Made by a program: the position numbers and the translations under genes
NCBI GenBank assembly: GCA_025936825.1
Contig: JAICSO010000007.1
Coordinates: forward strand, 62,001-126,000
Length of the DNA stretch: 64,000 bases
Reading direction: 5' to 3'
Source: Terriglobales bacterium
GTDB taxonomy: Bacteria > Acidobacteriota > Terriglobia > Terriglobales > Acidobacteriaceae
In this document: one piece after another, positions 56,527 to 63,765 of the stretch
How positions within the stretch are numbered: position 1 is the stretch's first letter
Layout of the letters: each line of letters starts with the position of its first letter
The notes under the pieces: generated by a model
Seen by the model: the letters and a program-made list of their open reading frames with translations, nothing else
Databases searched by the model: none
What the model was told of the DNA's origin: nothing

Positions 56527-56721
56527 ATGGCGAATCGACATCCGACGTGGAGAGACATCGCTTTGCCATTAGTAGTGGGGCTGGTTTCGTTGGCAATAGT
56601 CATCCGGAGACCACGATTTGCCAGCATCCACACCGTCGATGTGCTCGAACTCGTTAGCGCAGGCGTAATGTTCGGCCTAGCCCTGCGAGCGTTCGCAATG
56701 TGGATTCACGACCGCCTATAG
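56527..56721 (+). CDS. Small two-helix membrane protein
   Basis: A 64-residue protein with two likely helices: IALPLVVGLVSLAIVI (about 11-26) and VLELVSAGVMFGLALRAFAM (about 39-58), with basic ends. It lies alone between repeat copies b and c, its stop five bases before copy c. No family recognised. Small size keeps confidence low. Confidence 0.45.
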   Translation: MANRHPTWRDIALPLVVGLVSLAIVIRRPRFASIHTVDVLELVSAGVMFGLALRAFAMWIHDRL

Positions 56722-56725
56722 TCTC

Positions 56726-56754
56726 AATGAGCGATATGGCGATTTAATGCCAAC
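56726..56754 (+). repeat. 32-bp dispersed repeat, copy c
   Basis: Reads aatgagcgatatggcgattt then aatgccaac; the last third is diverged. Confidence 0.6.
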
Positions 56755-56833
56755 GGACGATGTGCCTTAGGATTAGCTCCTTCAAGAAATACTAAGATAA
56801 CGTGCTCGGGAGTGGAGGTTCAGGGAGAGGAAA

Positions 56834-57434
56834 ATGCCGGAAGGAATTTTTAGTCCGCTCCACATATTGATTTTGCTCTTGTCGGCCTTCATCGTTTTGG
56901 GGCTACCGCTTCTCATCATTCTTCTCTTACTCCGGTGGGCGAACAAACGGCAGCCACAACCGGGCACAAGAATCTCAATTTTGGGGTGTACTGGTCGGTG
57001 GCATCACGGATGTTTTTTCATCGTCGATTCTTGGGACTCCTCTAGTCATCTATGTGATGGCTAAGTTTGATGTTTCGAGCACCTCTAGCGGACACGCCGT
57101 CACGTCCATTGTTCATGCGAACCTGTGGCTGTATGGAATGCAGCTGGCAGTTGGCCTCAGCTGTTCTGCTTTCGGGGGATACGTTGCTGCTTGGATCGCA
57201 AAACGCGACGAACTGCTCAATGGCCTACTTTCGTCATTCTTATGTGTCGCCATCGGGCTGTATTCCATCTTCTTGGGCAAAGGCGACCAGTCGTTGCTCG
57301 CGCAGATATTGCTTCTGCCAACTGGCGCTGCGTTTGCTCTGCTTCGCGGATATTTGAGGCAAACACCGAAGCGCACGAGCGGTCATGAAGTACCGTTCGC
57401 GCTTGATGTCGATGGATTGACTGGTAGGGTGTGA
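56834..57434 (+). CDS. Polytopic membrane protein, frameshifted
   Basis: Two overlapping frames make one protein of about 199 residues. The first (from 56834) has a helix (HILILLLSAFIVLGLPLLII) and reads to RISILG. The second, open from before 57054, reads VLVGGITDVFSSSILGTP, then helices in ANLWLYGMQLAVGLSC, NGLLSSFLCVAIGLYSIFLG and AQILLLPTGAAFALLRGYL. Changing the gggg run at 56993-56996 to ggg joins them as ISILGVLVGGITDV. With the repair it has about five helices. The stop lies in repeat copy d. No family recognised. Confidence 0.6.
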
Positions 57435-57460
57435 GTGTAATGGGGATTTATCGCCAGCTT
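57431..57460 (+). repeat. 32-bp dispersed repeat, copy d
   Basis: Reads gtgagtgtaatggggattta then tcgccagctt. It contains the stop codon of the frameshifted membrane gene. Confidence 0.7.
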
Positions 57461-57508
57461 AAGGTTTAAAACACGTAAAATCGAGCCAAATTGAGGAAGG
57501 GGCAAACA

Positions 57509-57904
57509 GTGCGATCGTATCGGTTCCGTTATCGCGTCCTGACCGAGGTGCTGGTTGGGGTTGCGAGTACTGCCGGATTTGTGGTGGCATCCCGAAGCAG
57601 TGACTCGAACGTGACTTGGATACTGATTACCGTTTGCGGACTTCTCGTTTCGGTTGCAGTCCTTGCGGGATACTACGAGCCTTCAGCTAAGCGAGTTTGG
57701 ATTCATGCTCCCACCATCATGTCTCTAGAGCTGATCGCCCTACCGGGTGCTGCATTTACATGCAAGAGTTTTGAATGTGCCGGGGCCATCGCATTTCTGA
57801 TGATGTCGAGCCTTTTCGCCTGCGTTCTGGTTGGGTTTTCGTATATCGGGTTTGCCGTCAGGCGGAAGGCCCTGGCTTCCCGAACCGCTCCAATCTCTCA
57901 ATGA
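57509..57904 (+). CDS. Four-helix membrane protein, unknown
   Basis: A 131-residue protein with about four helices: EVLVGVASTAGFVVAS, WILITVCGLLVSVAVLAGYY, SLELIALPGAAFTC and AFLMMSSLFACVLVGFSYIG. The GTG at 57509 follows an aggaagggg ribosome site with good spacing, so it is preferred to the TTG at 57491. The stop codon (57902-57904) is within repeat copy e. It stands alone between copies d and e. No family recognised. Confidence 0.55.
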   Translation: MRSYRFRYRVLTEVLVGVASTAGFVVASRSSDSNVTWILITVCGLLVSVAVLAGYYEPSAKRVWIHAPTIMSLELIALPGAAFTCKSFECAGAIAFLMMSSLFACVLVGFSYIGFAVRRKALASRTAPISQ

Positions 57905-57932
57905 GTGTAATGGCGATTTATCGTCAGTTGAG
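57901..57932 (+). repeat. 32-bp dispersed repeat, copy e
   Basis: Reads aatgagtgtaatggcgattt then atcgtcagttga, one of the best matches. It lies between the converging 3' ends of two membrane genes. Confidence 0.85.
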
Positions 57933-57969
57933 AACTTTGGAAGAGGGATCAGATTGCGGAGGGGATTCC

Positions 57970-58647
57970 CTAAGAATGTGCCAAGTAGCGATCTTCTGTG
58001 TGTAGATAGACATCAGAACAGGCCAGAACAATGACGGCAACAGACGCTGCGATGCTCCCGAATGAGGGATGCAGTGATGCCCAAATTGCTGCTACTGCTG
58101 CCAAACAAACGACGGCGAGGAATGAACGTCTCTTAAGGTTTTCCACAAGCGTTCGGCGCGTATTCATGTCGGTTTCTAACAGGCAGAACGCAGCCACAAC
58201 GCAGAACGTTGGCACCCAACCGCCTGTCTTCCACGCAAACCACATCACGAATGTCAGCCCTGATAGCGCAAAGATAACGCGTTCAGGCTTTGCCATTGAC
58301 GTTTTCCAACCAAGCCACTTTTGCTGCTTTTGACTTACCAACGCCATTCCTGCGAACGCGAGAGCTGGCATCCAACCCACAAAATGCACGAACCAGGCTG
58401 AGGCTCCGATTATCCATAAGAAAGATAGTATCCGCCAAGGCCAGCGCACATTCTTGTCTAACGGACCTCTCACAGTATCTGAAAAGATGATGCCCAAGAA
58501 AAGGACGGACCACGTCCAGTCCCAACTTCTCAAACCATGATTCGACACTTCGAGAATGCCGACTGACACAGCAATCGCACCCAGCAAGACCTTCAGCCAG
58601 ACTGGTGCCACGCTGAATGAGGGTACCGAAGATGCTTGTTCTTCCAT
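57970..58647 (-). CDS. Polytopic membrane protein, unknown
   Basis: A 225-residue protein with about seven hydrophobic segments, among them VWLKVLLGAIAVSVGILEV, WSVLFLGIIFSDTV, ILSFLWIIGASAWFVHFVGW and SFLAVVCLAAVAAIWASL. The N-terminus is polar and should be cytoplasmic. It lies on the opposite strand to its neighbours, between repeat copies e and f. No family recognised. Confidence 0.55.
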   Translation of the reverse strand: MEEQASSVPSFSVAPVWLKVLLGAIAVSVGILEVSNHGLRSWDWTWSVLFLGIIFSDTVRGPLDKNVRWPWRILSFLWIIGASAWFVHFVGWMPALAFAGMALVSQKQQKWLGWKTSMAKPERVIFALSGLTFVMWFAWKTGGWVPTFCVVAAFCLLETDMNTRRTLVENLKRRSFLAVVCLAAVAAIWASLHPSFGSIAASVAVIVLACSDVYLHTEDRYLAHS

Positions 58648-58708
58648 TCCTAAGAAGCCTTCCCAACCCGCACACTATATTACCGCTTGCTGCTCTCGTC
58701 CCAATGTG

Positions 58709-58800
58709 AGTTGACGTTATCAGGCGATTGCACAAGTGTGCGCCTTCTGTTCGCCTATTCTGGGCATTTTGAGTGTAATGGCGATTTATCGACAACTGAC
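58709..58800 (+). repeat. Long form of the dispersed repeat, copy f (about 92 bp)
   Basis: The usual 32-bp segment lies at about 58770-58799. A left arm from 58709 (agttgacgttatcaggcgat, then tgcac) is roughly its inverted complement, matching about 17 of 25 positions. The centre holds gtgcgccttctgttcgcc. The whole is an imperfect palindrome. Left arm and centre recur in copy h. Confidence 0.85.
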
Positions 58801-58869
58801 TGCGCCAGTCGAACGAAAGCCCATCGACCAGGCGGATTCTCGTATATTCAGGGCAGTGAGAAAGAGAAG

Positions 58870-59373
58870 ATGACACCAACAAACATTCGCGTGCGACCTG
58901 GCTTGGCAACAGATGCCGAAGTGATTGCTTGTATCTACAACTACTGCATTCAGAATACTGTGATCACCTTCGAAGAAGAGCCAGTTTCAGCCCAGACGAT
59001 GGCGGCACGGCTCGCCGAAGTTCAGAACGCCTCCTTGCCTTGGCTTGTGGCGGAGCTCGATGGTGCCCTCGTTGGCTATGCCTACGCCAGCAAATGGAAG
59101 GTACGTAGTGCATATCGCTATTCTGTCGAAACCACCATTTATCTCGAACATGGGCGTGAGGGGATAGGCATTGGAAAGCGGTTGTACTCGGACCTTTTGT
59201 CTCTCCTCCGGGCCGGAGGCATACACGTTGCAATCGGCGGAGCCGCTCTTCCGAATGAGGCGAGCGCTGCTCTGCATGAAAAGCTTGGATTCGAGCGGGT
59301 CGCAAGATTTCATCAGGTAGGCTTTAAGCACAATAGATGGGTTGACGTCGCCGACTGGCAGCTGGTCTTGTGA
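58870..59373 (+). CDS. GNAT family N-acetyltransferase (phosphinothricin acetyltransferase-like)
   Basis: A 167-residue acetyltransferase. The N-terminus (IRVRPGLATDAEVIACIYNY) and TVITFEEEPVSAQTM are typical of the Pat/YwnH group. The acetyl-CoA loop is GREGIGIGKRLYSDLLSLL (Q/RxxGxG/A form), followed by ALPNEASAALHEKLGFERVA and GFKHNRWVDVADWQL. It may acetylate an amino acid or amine, such as methionine sulfone or a phosphinothricin-like compound. The ATG at 58870 is chosen; the frame upstream is repeat DNA. It is the only array gene with a clear family, and stands alone between copies f and g. Confidence 0.85.
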   Translation: MTPTNIRVRPGLATDAEVIACIYNYCIQNTVITFEEEPVSAQTMAARLAEVQNASLPWLVAELDGALVGYAYASKWKVRSAYRYSVETTIYLEHGREGIGIGKRLYSDLLSLLRAGGIHVAIGGAALPNEASAALHEKLGFERVARFHQVGFKHNRWVDVADWQLVL

Positions 59374-59431
59374 CGGGGGTTTCGGGACTGGGCCACTAAT
59401 GCAAGAAAGGCCAGCCCGTCTTCCCAGGGTG

Positions 59432-59463
59432 GATGAGTGTAATGGCGATTTATCGCTAACTGA
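59432..59463 (+). repeat. 32-bp dispersed repeat, copy g
   Basis: Reads gatgagtgtaatggcgattt then atcgctaactga. It lies between the converging 3' ends of the GNAT gene and the next minus-strand gene, whose stop codon it contains. Confidence 0.85.
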
Positions 59464-60304
59464 CATCGGTTCCATGATCGTTAGCGACAACCGCATCAAT
59501 TGGCAACGTCTCGGGGCCATACTGGCGGCGCAAACTGTGGGCAACTCGTTCCCACACTCGTTTCTTGTCTACAAACGCGGAGACACTATAGGCGATGCTG
59601 AAATAAAACGGCGCGACTATCTCCAATTGTTGGAAGACTCGGTGGGCATACGAGCCGCCAAGCTCATCGAATCTCGGCCAAGTCCCTTGAATTGCGAAAT
59701 AGTAAGAGAATCCGTGCCACGCATTGTTGTCTGTCAACACCGAGACATTAGGGTCGGAAAATGAGAGCAGCTTGTACACGATTACAACTGTTGGAAGCAG
59801 CCATGCCCACGAAGCAAATGCTGGAAACCTGCGGCACATCACATACGCTAGCGCAACCGCTGGAATGACATTAAAAAGTACAAAGTGCTCTCGGTAAAAA
59901 TCCATCGCGTGAAGCGGAACAGATGCTCCGACGAACGGCAGAATCCAATGAGTGCATGTCCCTGCAAGCCATGCGTTAAGGTATGTCGCGCCTATCGCAG
60001 CAGCACACGTGTGCAGACCGACAAGGCCGACAACTGATGGCAGGCGTGAAGCAAGACGGCTGTTCGTACCCTCCTCAGCCTCAGCTTCAGAACCACCGTT
60101 CGTTCTCAGTGCTCTTCCCCAGAGCAATGGGGCTACCGCGTACCACTGATAACCGACCGCGATTGCAGTCGTTAACTGATAAGGCCAAGCTAAAAGGGCC
60201 AAGTATTCGCGATAGAGAACAACAACCACGGCAGCAGACAGCGCAGGCAGCGTGACAAACAGGTGCCCCAGAATTGCACGCCGTTTGAAGTGCGCCATTT
60301 CCAT
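59456..60304 (-). CDS. Polytopic membrane protein, unknown
   Basis: A 282-residue protein with about seven helices, including LGHLFVTLPALSAAVVVVLY, LVGLHTCAAAIGATYLNAW, HFVLFNVIPAVALAYVMC and FYFSIAYSVSAFV. A conserved-looking loop has NNAWHGFSYYFAIQGTWPRF. A start two codons later (MAHFKRR) is possible. The last codons and stop lie in repeat copy g. Codon use and base composition look like the other array genes. No family recognised. Confidence 0.6.
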   Translation of the reverse strand: MEMAHFKRRAILGHLFVTLPALSAAVVVVLYREYLALLAWPYQLTTAIAVGYQWYAVAPLLWGRALRTNGGSEAEAEEGTNSRLASRLPSVVGLVGLHTCAAAIGATYLNAWLAGTCTHWILPFVGASVPLHAMDFYREHFVLFNVIPAVALAYVMCRRFPAFASWAWLLPTVVIVYKLLSFSDPNVSVLTDNNAWHGFSYYFAIQGTWPRFDELGGSYAHRVFQQLEIVAPFYFSIAYSVSAFVDKKRVWERVAHSLRRQYGPETLPIDAVVANDHGTDVS

Positions 60305-60357
60305 GTTTTACGCGGAGTACAGGATTGTTGCCGGTCTAATCAGTCCTGTCAATGGTC

Positions 60358-60449
60358 AATTGACGTTAACAGGCGATTGCGCAAGCTCTCGCCTTCTATT
60401 CGCCTTCTTCGAGGTCAATGAGTGTAATGGGGATTTTTCAACAACTGAT
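60358..60449 (+). repeat. Long form of the dispersed repeat, copy h (about 92 bp)
   Basis: The 32-bp segment is at 60417-60448 (aatgagtgtaatggggattt then ttcaacaactga). The left arm ttgacgttaacaggcgattg and the centre tctcgccttctattcgcc match copy f closely. It lies at the 5' side of the minus-strand membrane gene. Confidence 0.85.
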
Positions 60450-60533
60450 CCGTCCAGACTTGTGACCGAACTCTGCCCCCCGAGAATAAGGGAGAGGGAC
60501 GTGAACAGGGCAAGTCTGTTCGCAAACCCAGCA

Positions 60534-60989
60534 TTATCGATACCGGTTCACGATTTTGTTGAATTGTAATTTAGCCACAGTACTCCGGAGGTCCGACTTG
60601 AGGGTCCGAAGCGCTTTGTCATCCGATGGCACCATTACGACGCGTTCAACATTGGCGAGAGCTTGTTTCATTGCGGGCAGCATTCCTAATGCATCATGAT
60701 TCGATGTTTTTTGCGCTGGGTATCCCGATGCTCTTTTGCCCAGTTTGCTCGCTGCACGCCTTTCGAGCACGTCGTATTTTTCCAACAAGGCAATCGCCTT
60801 TGAGATGATTTTTTCAGTTTTTTCCTTGCATTCCTGAGCTCGAACACGGGCCGCTTGTAGCCGCTGTTTGGCTTGCTCAACCGTTGAAAGACGCTCAGGA
60901 GTGGGCGTAACAGCGCAATGAGATGAGCTTTGATGCCGGAGCAATCGTGGTTCCTGCCGCAATTCCTCAAGGCTTCGGCGATTCTGCAT
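60534..60989 (-). CDS. Possible basic coiled-coil protein, unknown
   Basis: If the methionine at 60989 is the start, a 151-residue basic protein results: a helical, coiled-coil-like middle (VEQAKQRLQAARVRAQECKE, then KTEKIISKAIALLEKYDVLE) and an end LRTLKSDLRSTVAKLQFNKI. The frame continues upstream to 61151 with less protein-like sequence. It lies between repeat copy h and the receiver-like gene. The helical pattern is the main reason to keep it; no family recognised. Confidence 0.4.
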   Translation of the reverse strand: MQNRRSLEELRQEPRLLRHQSSSHCAVTPTPERLSTVEQAKQRLQAARVRAQECKEKTEKIISKAIALLEKYDVLERRAASKLGKRASGYPAQKTSNHDALGMLPAMKQALANVERVVMVPSDDKALRTLKSDLRSTVAKLQFNKIVNRYR

Positions 60990-61247
60990 TGGATTGCGCC
61001 GCGCTCCTGAGGTATGCCGAACGTGGCCAACGGACGAAACGGCAAAGGCTTTTGCAAATCGGTCAGTGGCATTGTAGGAGTTCTGCTCGGCAACGAACAT
61101 ACCAGATTCTTTGTATAGACCGCTGGGTAAACAAAGAATGACGTGCAGCATCTATTTGTGGAGCCGCTAAATCCCGCTGCGGACGAGCTTTTACGCGACC
61201 CCTGCTAGGAAAAGGTTTGTACCCTGGTTAATATACTGAGAAGCACA

Positions 61248-61610
61248 ATGCCACACCGATCCCCCATCAAAGCAGTCCTAGTTGCCTCCCGTGATCCACA
61301 TCTTGCCGATGTCCGCAGGCATGTGCTCGAAAATGCCGGCTTTCGCGTAATTGCGGCGGCAAACGTGCACGAAGTGCAAAAGGCCTGCCAGGAAAAACCA
61401 ATCGCCCTAGTGTTGGTCGGATACTCTGTTCCACCCAGCGATAAGCGGCGGTTCTTTACTGAGGCTCGCAAGCACTGCAAAACGCCGGTTCTGGAGCTCT
61501 TTGAGACCGGACAGCCAGAACTCGTCGAGGAAGTTCGGACGTTTAGCCACCGGTCACACACGCCCGAGGATTTCCTGCAAAAAGTAATCTCCATCCTCTC
61601 GGAAGAATAG
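61248..61610 (+). CDS. Degenerate response-regulator receiver protein
   Basis: A 120-residue single-domain receiver. It follows the fold (KAVLVASRDPHLADVRRHVL, ENAGFRVIAAANVHEVQKAC, then TPEDFLQKVISILSE). At the phospho-acceptor position it has glycine in LVLVGYSVPP (about residue 58), so the site cannot be phosphorylated. The acidic pair is reduced to one Asp (D16), and no conserved lysine is evident. It may act as a phosphorylation-independent switch or protein-binding module. Confidence 0.7.
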   Translation: MPHRSPIKAVLVASRDPHLADVRRHVLENAGFRVIAAANVHEVQKACQEKPIALVLVGYSVPPSDKRRFFTEARKHCKTPVLELFETGQPELVEEVRTFSHRSHTPEDFLQKVISILSEE

Positions 61611-61668
61611 AACATCTCGCCTGCCGAATTGACTGGCAGTCTTTCTCTGAATTCGATCTCAAGGTTTT

Positions 61669-61690
61669 GCTAACAGGCGATTTCACTCAT
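61669..61690 (-). repeat. Dispersed repeat, inverted partial copy i
   Basis: On the minus strand this reads atgagtgaaatcgcctgtta then gc, matching about 16 of 22 consensus positions. On the plus strand the gctaacaggcgatt part also looks like the left arm of copies f and h, so it may be a collapsed long form. A further weak relative (aataggcgtttacactcaaa) is at about 61966-61985. Confidence 0.5.
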
Positions 61691-61710
61691 AGACCTAGAG
61701 CATCGGCAAG

Positions 61711-61929
61711 CTACTCTGACACTTCTGCGGAGACAATGTCCTTTGCAGCAAAGGTGTAGGCGGCGGAGCTATCGCGATACTGGTCAGGGTGAGAGGTTTT
61801 GAGGACCTCAACAATTATGTCCTCGTATTCCTCATCCACAAAAATCACTTTGACGGTTGCAATCTCGCCATTGCTCAAGCGCAGCGTTGCCCTTTTATCC
61901 GAAAGCGGCTTCATATCGCTGAGTTCCAC
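61711..61929 (-). CDS. Small conserved acidic protein, unknown
   Basis: A 72-residue protein that reads as a small beta-barrel: KRATLRLSNGEIATVKVIFV, then EEYEDIIVEVLKTSHPDQYR and AAYTFAAKDIVSAEVSE. The alternation is like SH3-type or Sm-like folds. The start may be the methionine at residue 1 or residue 6. Similar short proteins occur in Acidobacteriota as far as I recall, but no family name is claimed. Confidence 0.5.
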   Translation of the reverse strand: MELSDMKPLSDKRATLRLSNGEIATVKVIFVDEEYEDIIVEVLKTSHPDQYRDSSAAYTFAAKDIVSAEVSE

Positions 61930-62244
61930 GAGACGACATTATGCGCCACATCTTGAACTGTCGAGAATAGGCGTTTACACTCAAACCACCTTAACCAGCC
62001 CTGCACCTACTTCGGCTCACACACCGTCTCCCGCCGATCACGGGTCGCAGCACTTGAGTGCCGAGAATTCGCCGCGGAGGGATAGGTGATGAGATCTGGC
62101 TCGAGCATGCAAGTCGGCCACGCCCAAACTCAAGTCTCACCGCCGCTGCACACCTTATCGTTTATATTGCTGTTAAGTGTTGCATAATGTTTAATTGATC
62201 ACCTTTGCTGGCGCGTTCGCCCGGCGAATACAGAGAGAACCTGC
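61930..62244. other. Leader region of the LeuA-family gene
   Basis: A 315-bp gap before the GTG start. It contains a possible degenerate repeat near 61966 and AT-rich text (tttatattgctgttaagtgt, then tgcataatgtttaattgatc) at 62161-62200, where a promoter is likely. CATAAT at 62183-62188 could be the -10, but no -35 at good spacing was found. No leader peptide with leucine codons or T-box was recognised. Confidence 0.3.
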
Positions 62245-63765
62245 GTGAAGACCATCGAGGTCATGGACACAACCCTGCGTGACGGGGAACAAACCCCCGG
62301 CGTGAACTACACGCCGGAGGAAAAACTCGTCATCGCCGAAGCCTTGCTTCGGGCGGGCGTTGATGCCGTCGAAGTGGCTTCCGTGGGAATCTCCGACGGA
62401 GAGGCAGAGGCGGTCCGGCGCATCATGGAGTGGGCCCATTCCCACGATGCGGCGGAACAGATCGAAATCCTGGGCTTCGTCGACAACAAGCGATCGGTGG
62501 ACTGGATCGTCGAGAACGGCGGCCGTGTGCTCAACCTGCTCACCAAGGGTTCCGAGCATCACTGCAAAGTGCAGCTGAAAAAGTCTGTTGAGGGTCACCT
62601 TCAGGACATCGAGAAAACTGTCCGGTACGCGGTTAGCAAAGGCCTGAAGGTCAACGTGTACCTGGAAGACTGGTCGCAGGGCATCCAGAATTCCGAACCC
62701 TACGTGATGACGCTGACCAGTGGCCTCACAAAACTGCCGATTGAGCGCGTGATGTTATGTGACACGCTTGGCGTCCTGAGCCCGGAGCAATCGGAGCAGT
62801 ACGTACGCCGTATGACCGAGAGTTTTGACGCGCGCTTTGACTTTCACGGCCACAACGACTACGGACTCGCCGTCCCCAATTCCATCGCTGCCATTCGCTC
62901 CGGCGCCGGTCGCATTCACGTCACCACCAACGGACTTGGAGAGCGCGCAGGCAACACTACTTTGTCGACTTTAGTGGTCGCAGCGCGCGACCTGTACGGC
63001 TTCCAAACCCACGTCAAAGAGCAGTCTCTGGCCATGTTGAGCGATCTGGTCGCGGGCATCAGCGGCGTCGATTACGCGGCTAACTCGCCGGTCATCGGCT
63101 ACATGAGTTCGATCCAGGGCTGCGGCGTGCATGCTGACGGCGACAACAAGGGCGGCCTTTATCAGAACCGGTTGGACCCGGCGCGATTTGGACGCAAGCG
63201 CACTTATGACCTCGGCAAAACCGCCGGCATGGCCTCGATCCAACAAAACTGCAAGCAACTCGGCATTGAGATCACTCCCGAACAGCAACGCGCTCTGTTG
63301 GCGAAAGTGAAGGAACTCGGCGACCAGAAGGTCACGGTCACGCAGGCCGACATCATCCTGCTCCTGCACGAAATCCTGAGCGCCAAAGAGAAGGAGAGCG
63401 GTGTAAGGCTGCTGGATTACCAATTCACCTTGAAAAAGGGAACGCAGCCCAAAGCTACGCTGGATCTTTGCGTGAACGACCAGCGGCTCACGGCTACCGG
63501 AGTCGGCGACGGCCAGTTCGACGCGTTTATGAACGCGATGCGGAGCATCCGGCCGGATATGCCGGAGCTGGTGAACTATCACATCGGGATTTCGCGCAAA
63601 GGTACCAGCGGAGCGTTGACCGAAGTCACGATTACGTGGAGCAAGGACGGCAGCCTGTTCACCACCAGGGCCGTCAACCCCGACCAGCTTGTTGCCGCAA
63701 TGAACGCCGCAATCCGCATGCTCAACTACGTGGAACTCAGGCGGCAACTCACCCAAACTGTTTGA
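62245..63765 (+). CDS. Alpha-isopropylmalate/citramalate synthase family protein
   Basis: A 506-residue acyltransferase of the LeuA/CimA/homocitrate synthase family. The catalytic start is VMDTTLRDGEQTPGVNYTP, the metal histidines are H201 and H203 in FDFHGHNDYGLAVPN, and TNGLGERAGNTTLSTLVVA follows. After a helical linker there is a C-terminal LeuA-type allosteric domain (DYQFTLKKGTQPKATLDLCV, GVGDGQFDAFMNAMRSI). The product could be 2-isopropylmalate or citramalate; the wording differs from classic LeuA, so no symbol is given. The GTG start gives the family N-terminus directly. Confidence 0.85.
   Translation: MKTIEVMDTTLRDGEQTPGVNYTPEEKLVIAEALLRAGVDAVEVASVGISDGEAEAVRRIMEWAHSHDAAEQIEILGFVDNKRSVDWIVENGGRVLNLLTKGSEHHCKVQLKKSVEGHLQDIEKTVRYAVSKGLKVNVYLEDWSQGIQNSEPYVMTLTSGLTKLPIERVMLCDTLGVLSPEQSEQYVRRMTESFDARFDFHGHNDYGLAVPNSIAAIRSGAGRIHVTTNGLGERAGNTTLSTLVVAARDLYGFQTHVKEQSLAMLSDLVAGISGVDYAANSPVIGYMSSIQGCGVHADGDNKGGLYQNRLDPARFGRKRTYDLGKTAGMASIQQNCKQLGIEITPEQQRALLAKVKELGDQKVTVTQADIILLLHEILSAKEKESGVRLLDYQFTLKKGTQPKATLDLCVNDQRLTATGVGDGQFDAFMNAMRSIRPDMPELVNYHIGISRKGTSGALTEVTITWSKDGSLFTTRAVNPDQLVAAMNAAIRMLNYVELRRQLTQTV

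Noticed and set aside
56316-56633. Minus-strand gene across repeat copy b
   Set aside because: It overlaps the two-helix gene at 56527, and part of its translation (VVEKSPFHSL) is just the repeat read backwards; at most a remnant.
56089-60449. The spaced repeats as a CRISPR array
   Set aside because: Spacing is 270-990 bp and irregular, the spacers contain genes, and no cas gene is present.
58709-60449. The long repeats as canonical integron attC sites
   Set aside because: I looked for GTTRRRY and RYYYAAC at the ends on both strands and found no match; gene orientation is mixed and there is no intI. Kept only as a comparison.
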